From Haloterrigena gelatinilytica (lineage in GTDB: Archaea > Halobacteriota > Halobacteria > Halobacteriales > Natrialbaceae): a DNA stretch of 64,000 nucleotides. Position 1 is the first letter of the stretch, and each line of letters starts with the position of its first letter. The stretch spans positions 372,001 through 436,000 of the forward strand of contig NZ_JABUQZ010000001.1 in NCBI RefSeq assembly GCF_013342145.1, in the 5' to 3' direction. Under the pieces are notes generated by a model, which was given only the letters and a program-made list of their open reading frames with translations, searched no databases and was not told where the DNA came from. Made by a program: the position numbers and the translations under genes. Of this stretch, positions 41,992 through 50,562 are shown in pieces.

Positions 41992-43947
41992 CTACTCCGC
42001 AGGCGCCGCTTTCCGGAGCGTAAAAGAGAACGTCGACCCCTCGCCCGGTTCGGCGTCGACCCAGATCTCGCCGCCGTGGCGCTCGACGATGCGTTCGCAG
42101 AGCGCGAGGCCGATCCCGGTGCCGTCGTACTCCTCGCGGCCGTGCAGTCGGTCGAAGATATCGAAGATCCGCTCTCGCTCGTCGTCTTCGATCCCGATGC
42201 CGTCGTCGCGCACCGAGAGTTTCCACGTGTTTCCGTTGCGCTCGGCCGTCACCTCGATTCGGGGCGGCGTCTCTCCCGAGTACTTGATCGCGTTGCTCAG
42301 GAGGTTCTGGAGCAGTTGTCGCAGTTGGTTACCGTCGCCCTGCACGCGCGGCAGGGGCTCTACCGAGAGTTCGGCGTCGGTCTCGTCGAGGCGGACCTGC
42401 AGATTCTCGCGGACGTCCTCGACGACCTCGTCGAGTTCGACCGGTTCGAGCGGCTCGCCGCGCGTCTCGACCCGCGAATACGCGAGCAGCCCCTCGATCA
42501 TCCGGCGCATCCGTTCGGCGCCGTCGACGGCGAACGAGAGGAACTCGCGGATCTCCTCGGAGAGGTCGTCGCCGGTCCGACGCTCGATCAACTGGAGGTA
42601 GCTCGAGACCATCCGCAGCGGTTCCTGGAGGTCGTGGCTGGCCGCGTACGCGAACTGCTCCAGGCGTTCGTTGGACTCCTCGAGGCGGTCGACGGTCCGC
42701 TCGAGTTCGCGCTCGCGGTGGTGTTGCTCGAGTTCGTACTTCACCCACTGGCCCATCGACTGGAGGAAGGCGTGTTCGTCGTCGGAAAACGGTTCGTCTC
42801 GCGCGTCAGGCCCGACGAACGCGAACGTCCGATCGGAACCGCCGTCGATCTCGAGGTAGGTGCCGAGATACGCCCGCACGCCGAACTCCCGACAGGACTC
42901 GAGATCGGCGTAGCCGTCGACGGCGGGATCGGCGACGCTCGCCGTCGACCCGGTCTCGGCGGGGAGCGCACAGAAGGTCTCGGACAGCGGGAGTTCGACG
43001 CCGGGTTCGAAGCGGTCGTGGTCGCCGCTGACGTATTCGAGTTCGAACCGATCGTCGTCGGGATCGACGCGGGCCATGCCGCCGAGTTCGAGGTCGAACC
43101 GCTCGCTGCCGAGGTCGAACAGGTCCTGCAGCTTCTCCTCGAAGGAGCTGTCGGGGTCCGAGATGATCTCGTTCTGGCGCTGCTGGTACCGCTCTCGCTC
43201 CTGCAGTTCGGTCTTCGCTTCGGTCCGATCGAGCAGCGTCCCGAGCATCCGATCGAGTTCGTGGCGCGGCTGGTTCGGGCCGCAGAACTCCTCGGGCGGG
43301 GTGTAGTAGAAGTTGTGGCAAACGGTGTTATCGTAGATGAGATGCGGGTGTACCCGGACCACGTCGCGCAGGACCGTCGGCGGGAATCGGTTGCGGTCGT
43401 ACTGACAGACCGCGATCGCGTCCTCGTCGTCGAAGAGCGCGTTCACCTTGCTCTCGTAGGCCATCGACTCCTCGACGGAGACGTCGGCCTCGAGGATCCA
43501 CGACATCTCGGCAGCCAGCCGAAACGCCTCGTAGTCGGCGGTCGCCTCCTCGATGATCTCCGCGTAGCGGTCCATCATCTCGTCGGCGTCGAACGAACCG
43601 GTCTTCAGGTAGGTGTTCTCGATGGTTTCGATGACCAGCGCACCCGACTCGACGGCGGCGTCGACGTCGATGCCGCTCTCCCGGAGCGCCGACCGGACCT
43701 CGGTCGCTTCGTCCTCGCCGACGACGTACATGCAGCGCTCGCCGCGCTCGAGTCCCTGCCGGATGAAGGGGGCGATCGCCGCGAACTGGTCGTCCCGAGA
43801 CTCGTAGATCAGCGCGAAGTGGTCGTTACAGAAGTCGCCGTCCATCGGTTCGACGGGACCGCGAAACTGCGGGCTCGTCTGGAGGGCCTCGAGGGGGCTT
43901 TCGAGACCGAGGACGTCGTTTGCGGTGGAGGATGGGGTCTTGCTCAC
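41992..43947 (-). CDS. MEDS-GAF sensor histidine kinase
   Basis: 651 residues, no membrane helix. Residues about 35-215 form a MEDS (DcmR-sensory) domain: CNDHFALIYESRDDQFAA and FRLAAEMSWILEADVSVE. A GAF-like domain lies at about 255-400 (ETFCALPAETGSTASVADP). Then HisKA with the phosphorylated His438 in ASHDLQEPLRMVSSYLQLI and the HATPase (NLLSNAIKYSGE, RDDGIGIEDDERERIFDIF, GTGIGLALCERIVERHGG). MEDS-kinases are common in haloarchaea and thought to sense small ligands. No receiver gene is near. A hairpin TGGGTA-AAAA-TACCCA lies at 44018-44033 in the upstream region. Confidence 0.9.
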   Translation of the reverse strand: MSKTPSSTANDVLGLESPLEALQTSPQFRGPVEPMDGDFCNDHFALIYESRDDQFAAIAPFIRQGLERGERCMYVVGEDEATEVRSALRESGIDVDAAVESGALVIETIENTYLKTGSFDADEMMDRYAEIIEEATADYEAFRLAAEMSWILEADVSVEESMAYESKVNALFDDEDAIAVCQYDRNRFPPTVLRDVVRVHPHLIYDNTVCHNFYYTPPEEFCGPNQPRHELDRMLGTLLDRTEAKTELQERERYQQRQNEIISDPDSSFEEKLQDLFDLGSERFDLELGGMARVDPDDDRFELEYVSGDHDRFEPGVELPLSETFCALPAETGSTASVADPAVDGYADLESCREFGVRAYLGTYLEIDGGSDRTFAFVGPDARDEPFSDDEHAFLQSMGQWVKYELEQHHRERELERTVDRLEESNERLEQFAYAASHDLQEPLRMVSSYLQLIERRTGDDLSEEIREFLSFAVDGAERMRRMIEGLLAYSRVETRGEPLEPVELDEVVEDVRENLQVRLDETDAELSVEPLPRVQGDGNQLRQLLQNLLSNAIKYSGETPPRIEVTAERNGNTWKLSVRDDGIGIEDDERERIFDIFDRLHGREEYDGTGIGLALCERIVERHGGEIWVDAEPGEGSTFSFTLRKAAPAE

Positions 43948-44165
43948 GAGGATCAGCTACTCGCAAGGAGCGGATGTGGAGATAAAAGGTCGATGGTCGG
44001 TCCTCGACGATCGTTCGTGGGTAAAAATACCCATGAGAACCAGAAGTTCCAGAACAGGTGCCAGTATTCGTTTCGTTCGTGTTCTCGGAACGGATCCCTC
44101 GTCGACGGCGACGCTCGAGACGGTGATCCGGCTCTCGGTCGAGCGAACGAAACGGCGACGCCGTC

Positions 44166-44217
44166 GTCGTCTCGAACTCGCGAATCTCGTTCGTCGCACC
44201 GCATCCCGCCTCGGAGA
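44166..44217 (-). pseudogene. remnant of a second OsmC gene
   Basis: The 52 bases are identical to the start of the OsmC gene (41840-41891) at 44 positions and encode SEAGCGATNEIREFETT against SEEGYSATNEIREFETT. No open OsmC frame follows in either direction. It sits in the 363-bp gap (43948-44310) between the histidine kinase and cydB, which otherwise holds only the kinase promoter region and a TGGGTA/TACCCA hairpin. It appears to be a decayed duplicate or a local copy of the regulatory/N-terminal segment. Confidence 0.7.
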
Positions 44218-44310
44218 GCTGGTTCGGCCGTTCGGTCGTGCCAGTCGAGACGTCCACATCCGATGCCGTAACCGGTGTCCGAGAGGAGGTCGGTTCGGTC
44301 GGGCGACCGG

Positions 44311-45336
44311 TTACCCGTGCTGGTACTGGCCGCTGTCGCTCGCCGGATCGTCGAACAGCGAGTACAGAACGACGAAGTACGAGCCGATGAGCGGGAGGAA
44401 GACGACCGCGAATCCGGTCGTGAGGTTGAGAGAGAGCGGCGCGGCGACCGCGTCGGCGACCGTCGTTCCGGTCGCGGGATCGATCGCGGGATACAGCAGG
44501 ACGCCGATGAATGCGGCGAACGCGACCGCAAGCCCGGCCGTCGCGACCGCGAAGCTCCGGTAGCGGTTTCCGGTTGCAGCCGCGACGGCGACGCCGGCGC
44601 ACGCGATCGTACCGATACAGAGCCCGCCCATCGGGACCGACTGGATTTCCGACCGGAGCGCGGGATACCGAATAACTGACGCGACGAGCGTCACCGTCCC
44701 CAGCGCGGCGTACGCCGCCGTCGCCGCACGTCCGCGGCGAACGAGCCGCTCGCGGATCGGGGACTCGAGTTTCGCGCAGAGAAACGCCGCGCCGAGGGCC
44801 GTCACGAGTGCGACGGTAGCGGCGCCGGCGAGCAGCGGGACGACGGCGACCACGGACGGTTCGCCGAGCGCCCAGCTCGCGGCGAACGCGCCGAGGAGAA
44901 ACGGCGCGGCGGCGCTCCCGACGACGAAGCAGCGGTCCCAGAACCGAACCCACCGCTCGTCGTCGCGCTCCCCTCGGAATTTCGAACCCAGTCCGCGAAG
45001 GCCGAGCGCCAGCAGGAGCGCGAAGACCGCGAGATAGTACCGGCCCAGGATCGCGGCGTACGCCGCCGGGAAGCCGGCGAAGAGCACGGTCCCGAACAGG
45101 ACGAGCCAGACTTCGTTGGCCTTCCACAGCGGCCCGAACGCGGCGAGGAATCGCCGCCGTTCGGTCTCGTCGGCTTCGGCGAACAGGACGCCGACGCCGA
45201 AGTCGAAGCCGTCGAGCAGGAGGTACACGCCGAACGTCGCGACGACGAGTCCGAACCACAGCTCCGGTAACGGCTCGACGAGGTACGCCGACGTCGACGC
45301 GAGCGCCGGTTCGGTCGCCGAAAGCGACTCAGTCAT
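44311..45336 (-). CDS. cydB: cytochrome bd-type quinol oxidase subunit II
   Basis: 341 residues, about eight to nine helices. Family pieces are GLVVATFGVYLLLDGFDFGV (typical start), RRFLAAFGPLWKANEVWLVL and WVRFWDRCFVVGSAAAPF. With CydA it oxidises quinol and reduces oxygen to water with high affinity, without proton pumping. ATG 45336 overlaps the cydA end by 8 nt. No small CydX-like or ABC CydDC genes follow. A short polar C-terminus ends SGQYQHG. Confidence 0.9.
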   Translation of the reverse strand: MTESLSATEPALASTSAYLVEPLPELWFGLVVATFGVYLLLDGFDFGVGVLFAEADETERRRFLAAFGPLWKANEVWLVLFGTVLFAGFPAAYAAILGRYYLAVFALLLALGLRGLGSKFRGERDDERWVRFWDRCFVVGSAAAPFLLGAFAASWALGEPSVVAVVPLLAGAATVALVTALGAAFLCAKLESPIRERLVRRGRAATAAYAALGTVTLVASVIRYPALRSEIQSVPMGGLCIGTIACAGVAVAAATGNRYRSFAVATAGLAVAFAAFIGVLLYPAIDPATGTTVADAVAAPLSLNLTTGFAVVFLPLIGSYFVVLYSLFDDPASDSGQYQHG

Positions 45337-46804
45337 CGGCGATCACCTCGCGCGGTCGCTCGTCGGTCGTACCGTCGGCGTCGTCGCGGTCTCCGACACC
45401 GCAGCGATCGCGTTCCTCGTCGACGAATCGCTTGCAGACGAGCAGGAACGCGGCGAGCAAGCCGAGGTACCCGACGACGAACCCGAGCAGCGTCAGCGTC
45501 GCTTCGGTCGACGTCAGCGACGGCGAGACGCCCTCGGCCGTCCTCAGCACGCCCTGAACGAGCCAGGGCTGTCGCCCGATCTCGGTGACGTACCAGCCGG
45601 TGAGCAGCGCCACGAACCCGAGCGGCGCCGACGCCATCAGTAGCTGCAGGTAGCGATCGGCCTCGGCGAGGTCGCCCCGCCGGCACCGGTAGGTTCCCCA
45701 CGCGCCGAGGGCGATGAACCAGAACCCGAGACCGACCATCAGACGGAACGACCAGAACACGACCGCGACCGGCGGCGACTCGAACTCGAAGTCGTCGAGT
45801 CCGGTCACCTCGGCGGTCGGATCACCACCGCTGGCGAGGAACGAGGCCGCCTGCGGGATGCTGATGGTATAGAGGTTCTCCGCCCGCGGGTCCGTGATCG
45901 CCTCGGGGTCGGTCGGGATCGCGACGAGGTGGAGATCGGCCTGCCCGGTCTCGTAGTGGGCTTCCATCGCGGCGAACTTGTGAGGCTGTGTGTCGGCCAC
46001 GTGGCGGCCGTACGCGTCCCCGTGGACGGCCTGAAACGCCGACGTCACGAGCAGGACGACGACGGCCAGTCGGAGGGCCGTTCGCCAGGCGTCGCTCTCG
46101 CGGTTCGTCCGGACGAAGTACGCGGCGACGCCCGCGACGAGCAGCGTGACGGCGATGATCGAGGCGTTTTGCATGTGGACGTACATCCACGGAAATCGCG
46201 GGTTGAGAAACGCCGCTACGGGATCGGTGAGTCGCGCGACCGACGTGCCGCCCTCGGTTACGATTTCGTACCCTCGCGGCGTCTGCATCCAGGAATTGAC
46301 GACGAGCACCCAAAATGCCGACAGCCACGCACCGACCGCGACCAGCACCGACGACAGGGCGTAGAACCGGTCGGAGACGCGCTCGCGACCGAACAGCAGG
46401 ACGCCGAGGGACACCGCCTCGAGGAAGAACGCCATCTTCACCTCGAACGAGAGGGGCCCACCGAGTAGCTCGCCGACGGTCGTCGAGAACGAGCCGAAGT
46501 TCGTCCCGAACATGAACCCCATCGGGATGCCGGTAACGGTGCCCATGACGAAGCCGACGCCGAAGACCTTCGTCCAAAACTCCCGGAGGCGCGCGTACCG
46601 TCGGTCGCCCGTTCGAACCTCCTGGACGGTAACGTAGACGAGAAACGGTGCGAGTCCGACCGAGAGCGACGCGAAGAGGATGTGGACCGTGATCGTCCAA
46701 CCGAACTGGATTCGACTGGCCAACTCCGGACTCAAAAACGCTATCGTCGCGACGAGATCGGCGGCTGAGTCCCCGATCGCTGATACCGGTATCCGGGCAG
46801 ACAT
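45329..46804 (-). CDS. cydA: cytochrome bd-type quinol oxidase subunit I
   Basis: 491 residues. The haem-ligand His41 is in RIQFGWTITVHILFASLSV (position equals the conserved CydA His19). FGVGFVMGTVTGIPMGFMFG and MQTPRGYEIV follow, and the signature GWYVTEIGRQPWLVQGVLRT contains the conserved GRQPW. The quinol loop is short. ATG 46804 is chosen: a TATA box 20-27 nt upstream fits a leaderless transcript; the longer frame adds 29 residues without helix. cydA and cydB overlap by 8 nt. Confidence 0.92.
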   Translation of the reverse strand: MSARIPVSAIGDSAADLVATIAFLSPELASRIQFGWTITVHILFASLSVGLAPFLVYVTVQEVRTGDRRYARLREFWTKVFGVGFVMGTVTGIPMGFMFGTNFGSFSTTVGELLGGPLSFEVKMAFFLEAVSLGVLLFGRERVSDRFYALSSVLVAVGAWLSAFWVLVVNSWMQTPRGYEIVTEGGTSVARLTDPVAAFLNPRFPWMYVHMQNASIIAVTLLVAGVAAYFVRTNRESDAWRTALRLAVVVLLVTSAFQAVHGDAYGRHVADTQPHKFAAMEAHYETGQADLHLVAIPTDPEAITDPRAENLYTISIPQAASFLASGGDPTAEVTGLDDFEFESPPVAVVFWSFRLMVGLGFWFIALGAWGTYRCRRGDLAEADRYLQLLMASAPLGFVALLTGWYVTEIGRQPWLVQGVLRTAEGVSPSLTSTEATLTLLGFVVGYLGLLAAFLLVCKRFVDEERDRCGVGDRDDADGTTDERPREVIADD

Positions 46805-46823
46805 CACGATCGTACGTCGGGTC

Positions 46824-46831
46824 TTTATAAT
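46824..46831 (-). promoter_or_regulatory. TATA box of cydAB
   Basis: Minus strand ATTATAAA lies 20-27 nt before the cydA ATG at 46804, as expected for leaderless archaeal transcription. The rest of the 288-bp gap 46805-47092 shows no gene. Confidence 0.5.
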
Positions 46832-47092
46832 GACGTGCCTTCCGCCGAGACCTGCTTTCGAAGACTGAACCTCGTGACTTATCCCGATCACGCCCCTATC
46901 TCGACGAATAGACGACGGGCGAACCGTCGAGTACGGCGCGAGTCAGAACGACGGTCACGGTCCTCGAGACCGCGGTAGACGACGGCTGCACTCGACGACG
47001 CGACCCGGAAAATCGTAGCGACCGAAACGGAGCCCCGATAGCAGCGGTTACGCGGCGGGAACCGATTCGACTTCCTCGCCCGCCTCGATCGG

Positions 47093-47821
47093 CTATCCGT
47101 CGAGTTCGTAGGACTCGTCGCCCTCGAGGACGACGACCTCGGCGTCGCTGCCGGTGCCCGCGACCTCGCTCTCGAAGTCGGCGGGGTCCTGCTCGATCGG
47201 CGGGAAGGTGTCGTAGTGTTGCGGGAAGGCGACGTCGACGTCGAGCCAGTCGACGGCGATGGCGGCCTGCTGGGGCCCCATCGTGAAGTGATCGCCCATC
47301 GGAACCGCGGCGGCGTCGGGCTCGAGATACGGACCGATGACGTCTTTCATCTCGCTCATCAGACTGGTGTCGCCGGCGTGGTAGAACGTGGTCGACTCTT
47401 CGTCTGCGACCTGTGTCGGCTTCGTGTCCGAGACGACGAAGCCGGCGGGCATCCCGCCGCTGGCGTCGTTTTCAGTCATGATCCCGTTGGTGTGGTCGGC
47501 ACGGACCATGCTGACGTACGCGTCGCCGCACTCGACGGTGCCGCCTAAGTTCATCCCCATTCCGCCGACGGCGTCCTCGAAGCCGAACTCGTCCTCGCAG
47601 TAGGAGACGAGTTCCGGCGTCGCGACCAGCGTCGCCTCGGAGAACTCGCCGGCGTGGGCGATGTGGTCGGCGTGGCCGTGCGTCAGCAACACGTAATCGG
47701 GCGCGTCGACGTCGGCCGGCTCGAGGTCCGTCTTCGGATTGTCGAAGAACGGATCGATCAGCAGCTCCGTCTCCCCTACGGTGACGTGCCACGTCGAGTG
47801 GCCGTGCCAGGTGACTTGCAT
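47093..47821 (-). CDS. UPF0173-type metal-dependent hydrolase
   Basis: 242 residues, MBL fold of the UPF0173/YtkL family. The start is [20 protein letters not shown], metal motif [14 protein letters not shown], and later [33 protein letters not shown] and [15 protein letters not shown]. The substrate of the family is unknown. ATG 47821 is chosen; a TATA-like TTTAAG lies about 28 nt upstream on the minus strand. Divergent to the small gene at 47980. Confidence 0.92.
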   Translation of the reverse strand: MQVTWHGHSTWHVTVGETELLIDPFFDNPKTDLEPADVDAPDYVLLTHGHADHIAHAGEFSEATLVATPELVSYCEDEFGFEDAVGGMGMNLGGTVECGDAYVSMVRADHTNGIMTENDASGGMPAGFVVSDTKPTQVADEESTTFYHAGDTSLMSEMKDVIGPYLEPDAAAVPMGDHFTMGPQQAAIAVDWLDVDVAFPQHYDTFPPIEQDPADFESEVAGTGSDAEVVVLEGDESYELDG

Positions 47822-47979
47822 TGCGTGCGACCGATTGGGTCGAATGCAACTTAAAGGTGGTCGAGCCGGTCGGTTTCGGACCGCTACTCGGCGCCTCGAG
47901 CCGCTCGCACGAGACGCCGCGACGGCCCGGCCGTCTGCCAATGCCGTGCGGTTTTTTAGCCGGGGCCCGTACGGCGCGT

Positions 47980-48243
47980 ATGCTCTCACTGACGCTCGAG
48001 GACTTCATGGTAGAGCTGAACGACGGATCGATCAAGAACGTCGGCCCGGCGAACAAGTCGGCGACGGTCAAGATGTTCGACGTCGAGTCCGCCGAGGCGC
48101 GAGAGTTCGGCGACAAGCGCGTCAAACTCGTCTTCGAAGACGACGACGGCAGCGAGGTTCAGGTCTCGCTGTTCCCCGAGGACGTCCGGAAGCTCGCCGA
48201 CGACATCGAAACGCTCGAGGAGGACTCGCCGGTCTTCGAGTAA
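47980..48243 (+). CDS. small conserved haloarchaeal protein
   Basis: 87 residues, acidic: [20 protein letters not shown], then [21 protein letters not shown] and the end [18 protein letters not shown]. No known domain; I have seen similar haloarchaeal proteins annotated as unknown. A TTTTTTAG promoter element lies 20-27 nt before the ATG. The longer frame begins in the divergent gene and is not chosen. Possibly a small binding or regulatory protein. Confidence 0.72.
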   Translation: MLSLTLEDFMVELNDGSIKNVGPANKSATVKMFDVESAEAREFGDKRVKLVFEDDDGSEVQVSLFPEDVRKLADDIETLEEDSPVFE

Positions 48244-48331
48244 CGCGGTCGGCGAATCGCCGGCGACGACTCATTCTGATCGGCCCGTGGTATAGGGACG
48301 TTTATATTTCCGCTCGTAACACGCCAGGGAC

Positions 48332-49309
48332 ATGCGAGCTATTCGCGTTCCGGCGTACGGAGAGCCGGCGGTGCTAGAACCCGCCGACGTCGCGGAGCCG
48401 ATGCCGGATGCGACGGCAGTCCGAATCGACGTCGCGGCCGCCGGGATCAACTTCGCCGATCTCGCGAAACGACGAGGTACCTATCCCGACGGACCGACGC
48501 CGCCGTACGTGCCCGGCATCGAGGTCGCCGGACGGATCGCCGAGGCGGGCGACCGAACCGACTTCGAACCGGGGGACGCGGTCGCGGCCTACGTCCCGCG
48601 GGGCGGTTACGCCGAGTCGGTCGTCGTCGCGGCCGACAGGGCGTTTCCCGTCCCCGACGGGCTCTCGCTGCGAGAGGCCGCCGCCGTTCCGATCCAATGG
48701 GTGACGGCGCACAACGCGCTCTTCGAGTGGGGCGGCCTCGAGACCGCCGGCGCCGACGACGGACCCGAACGGGTACTCGTCCACGCGGGCGGCGGCGGCG
48801 TCGGATCGGCGGCCGTCCAACTCGCCGCGGCGGCCGGCGCCGAGGTGTTCGCGACCGCGAGCACGGCGGCGAAACGCGAGTTTGCGGCCGATCTCGGCGC
48901 CGATCACGCGATCGCCTACGACGCGGTCCCCGACGCGATCGAGGAGCGCGCCGAGGGAGTCGATCTGGTGCTCGACGGCGTCGGCGGTGACGCCTTCGAC
49001 CGGAGCGTGGAGGCGCTCGCGCTCGGCGGCCGGATCGTCGCGTACGGACTGGCCAGCGGCGAGGTGCCGACGGTGTCGACCCCCGAACTGCTCTTCGGCA
49101 ATCACAGCGTGATCGGCTATCACCTGGGAGAAGCCGTCGAACGCCAGCCCGAACGGGTGTACGCGGCGCTCGAGTCGCTGGACTCGCTGCTGTCGTCGGG
49201 GGACGTCGAGGTCGTCGTCGATCGGACCTTCTCCCTCGAGGAGGCGGCGGCGGCACACGGATACGTTCGGAACCGTCGGAGCCGCGGGAAAGTGCTCCTG
49301 ATACCGTGA
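48332..49309 (+). CDS. quinone oxidoreductase-type MDR protein
   Basis: 325 residues, zinc-free medium-chain dehydrogenase/reductase (QOR/VAT-1 type). N-terminal GroES-like part: MRAIRVPAYGEPAVLEP, AGINFADLAKRRGTYPDGP, and PYVPGIEVAGRIAEAGDR. Nucleotide motif VLVHAGGGGVGSAAVQLAA. It probably reduces a quinone or an enone with NADPH. A TTTATAT box is at 48301-48307, 25 nt upstream of the ATG. Its stop overlaps the next gene's GTG start (thiolase-like), suggesting a joint role in breaking down an acyl-CoA or enone compound. Confidence 0.88.
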   Translation: MRAIRVPAYGEPAVLEPADVAEPMPDATAVRIDVAAAGINFADLAKRRGTYPDGPTPPYVPGIEVAGRIAEAGDRTDFEPGDAVAAYVPRGGYAESVVVAADRAFPVPDGLSLREAAAVPIQWVTAHNALFEWGGLETAGADDGPERVLVHAGGGGVGSAAVQLAAAAGAEVFATASTAAKREFAADLGADHAIAYDAVPDAIEERAEGVDLVLDGVGGDAFDRSVEALALGGRIVAYGLASGEVPTVSTPELLFGNHSVIGYHLGEAVERQPERVYAALESLDSLLSSGDVEVVVDRTFSLEEAAAAHGYVRNRRSRGKVLLIP

Positions 49310-50493
49310 CGCGAATCGATTCGGCGTCCGCCACACCGGCCGGCGCTCCCGGACGGAACGTCGCGATCGCGGGCGCCGCGATGACGCCGTTCGGACGGCG
49401 CGACGCCTCGCTGCTGGAACTGTTAGCCGAGGCCGGAGGAAACTGTCTCGCGGACGGACCCGTCGGTGCGGACGCGGTCGACCACCTCTTCGTCGCCCGC
49501 TCGGGCGGCGCCTACGAGGGCCAGAGCGGGCTCGCCGGCGCGCTCGCGAGCGAACTCGGCGCCCGGCCGGCCCACGCCGTGGCGATCGAGCAGACGTCGG
49601 CCTCCGGCGCGGCGGCCGTCTACGAGGCGTGGAAGGCGATCGCGTCGGGAGCCTGCGAGGTCGCGCTCGCGGTCGGCGGCGAACGCATGACCCACCTCTC
49701 GACGGCGACGGCGACTGACATCGTCTCCGGGATCACCCACCCCGCGGAGTACAAACACGGGATCACGATCCCCTCGTTCGCGGGGCTGACCGCGCGCCGG
49801 TATCTCGAGCGGTACGACGCACCCCGAACGGCGCTCGCGGAGGTCGCGGTCAAGAACCACGCGCACGGCGTCGCCAACCCGAAGGCGCACTTCCGCCGCG
49901 AGATCGACGTGGCGACGGTCCTGGAGTCGCCCGTGGTCGCCGATCCGCTCCGCCTGTACGACTTCTGCCCGATCTCGGACGGCTCTGCGGCGCTGTTGCT
50001 CGCCGCTGAGAGCGCGCTCGAGGGCGACGACCACGTCCGCGTCGACGGGATCGGCGGCGCGACGGGAACCCACGTCGTCCACGAGCGAGACGACCTGACC
50101 GCTATGAGTTCGGTCGTCGACGCCGGTCAGCGGGCCTACGACCGCGCCGGTCGGAGCCCCGCGGACGTCGACCTCCTCGAGGTCCACGACATGTTCACGA
50201 TCCTCGAGCTCCTCCAGCTCGAGGGGCTGGGCGTCGCGGACCGCGGAGAGTCCTGGCGGCTGGTCGAACGTGGCGCGACCGAACGCGGCGGCGACCTGCC
50301 GGTCAACACGTCCGGCGGATTGAAATCCAAGGGCCATCCGATCGCCGCATCGGGCGTCGCACAGCTCGTCGAGCTCTACGATCAGCTGACCGGACGAGCC
50401 GGCGACCGACAGATCGACGCCGACGTCGGAATGGCCTGTAACGTCGGCGGTTTCGGCAATTGCGCGATCGCGACGCTCCTGTCCGCGCCGTGA
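49306..50493 (+). CDS. thiolase-like protein without the usual catalytic cysteine
   Basis: 395 residues, SCP-x/archaeal thiolase fold. NVAIAGAAMTPFGRRDASLLEL at the start, AYEGQSGLAGALASELG, then HDMFTILELLQLEGLGVAD, SGGLKSKGHPIAASGV and NVGGFGNCAIATLL near the end. The nucleophile position reads QTSASGAAAVYEAW, so Ser replaces the expected Cys (CASG). The His of GHPIAASG and the C-terminal Cys remain. It starts with GTG at 49306 in a GTGA overlap with the QOR gene. No DUF35 partner gene follows. It may be a modified thiolase or an acyl-binding or condensing enzyme. Confidence 0.83.
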   Translation: MTRIDSASATPAGAPGRNVAIAGAAMTPFGRRDASLLELLAEAGGNCLADGPVGADAVDHLFVARSGGAYEGQSGLAGALASELGARPAHAVAIEQTSASGAAAVYEAWKAIASGACEVALAVGGERMTHLSTATATDIVSGITHPAEYKHGITIPSFAGLTARRYLERYDAPRTALAEVAVKNHAHGVANPKAHFRREIDVATVLESPVVADPLRLYDFCPISDGSAALLLAAESALEGDDHVRVDGIGGATGTHVVHERDDLTAMSSVVDAGQRAYDRAGRSPADVDLLEVHDMFTILELLQLEGLGVADRGESWRLVERGATERGGDLPVNTSGGLKSKGHPIAASGVAQLVELYDQLTGRAGDRQIDADVGMACNVGGFGNCAIATLLSAP

Positions 50494-50562
50494 GCAACGG
50501 GGCAGTCGGCCGCGGCCGCATTTCGACAACCGTTTTAGGACGAAACCGCTTGGTTCGAATAG

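Noticed and set aside
41551-44271. 906-residue plus-strand frame
   Set aside because: Antisense to the OsmC and histidine kinase genes; no recognisable domain.
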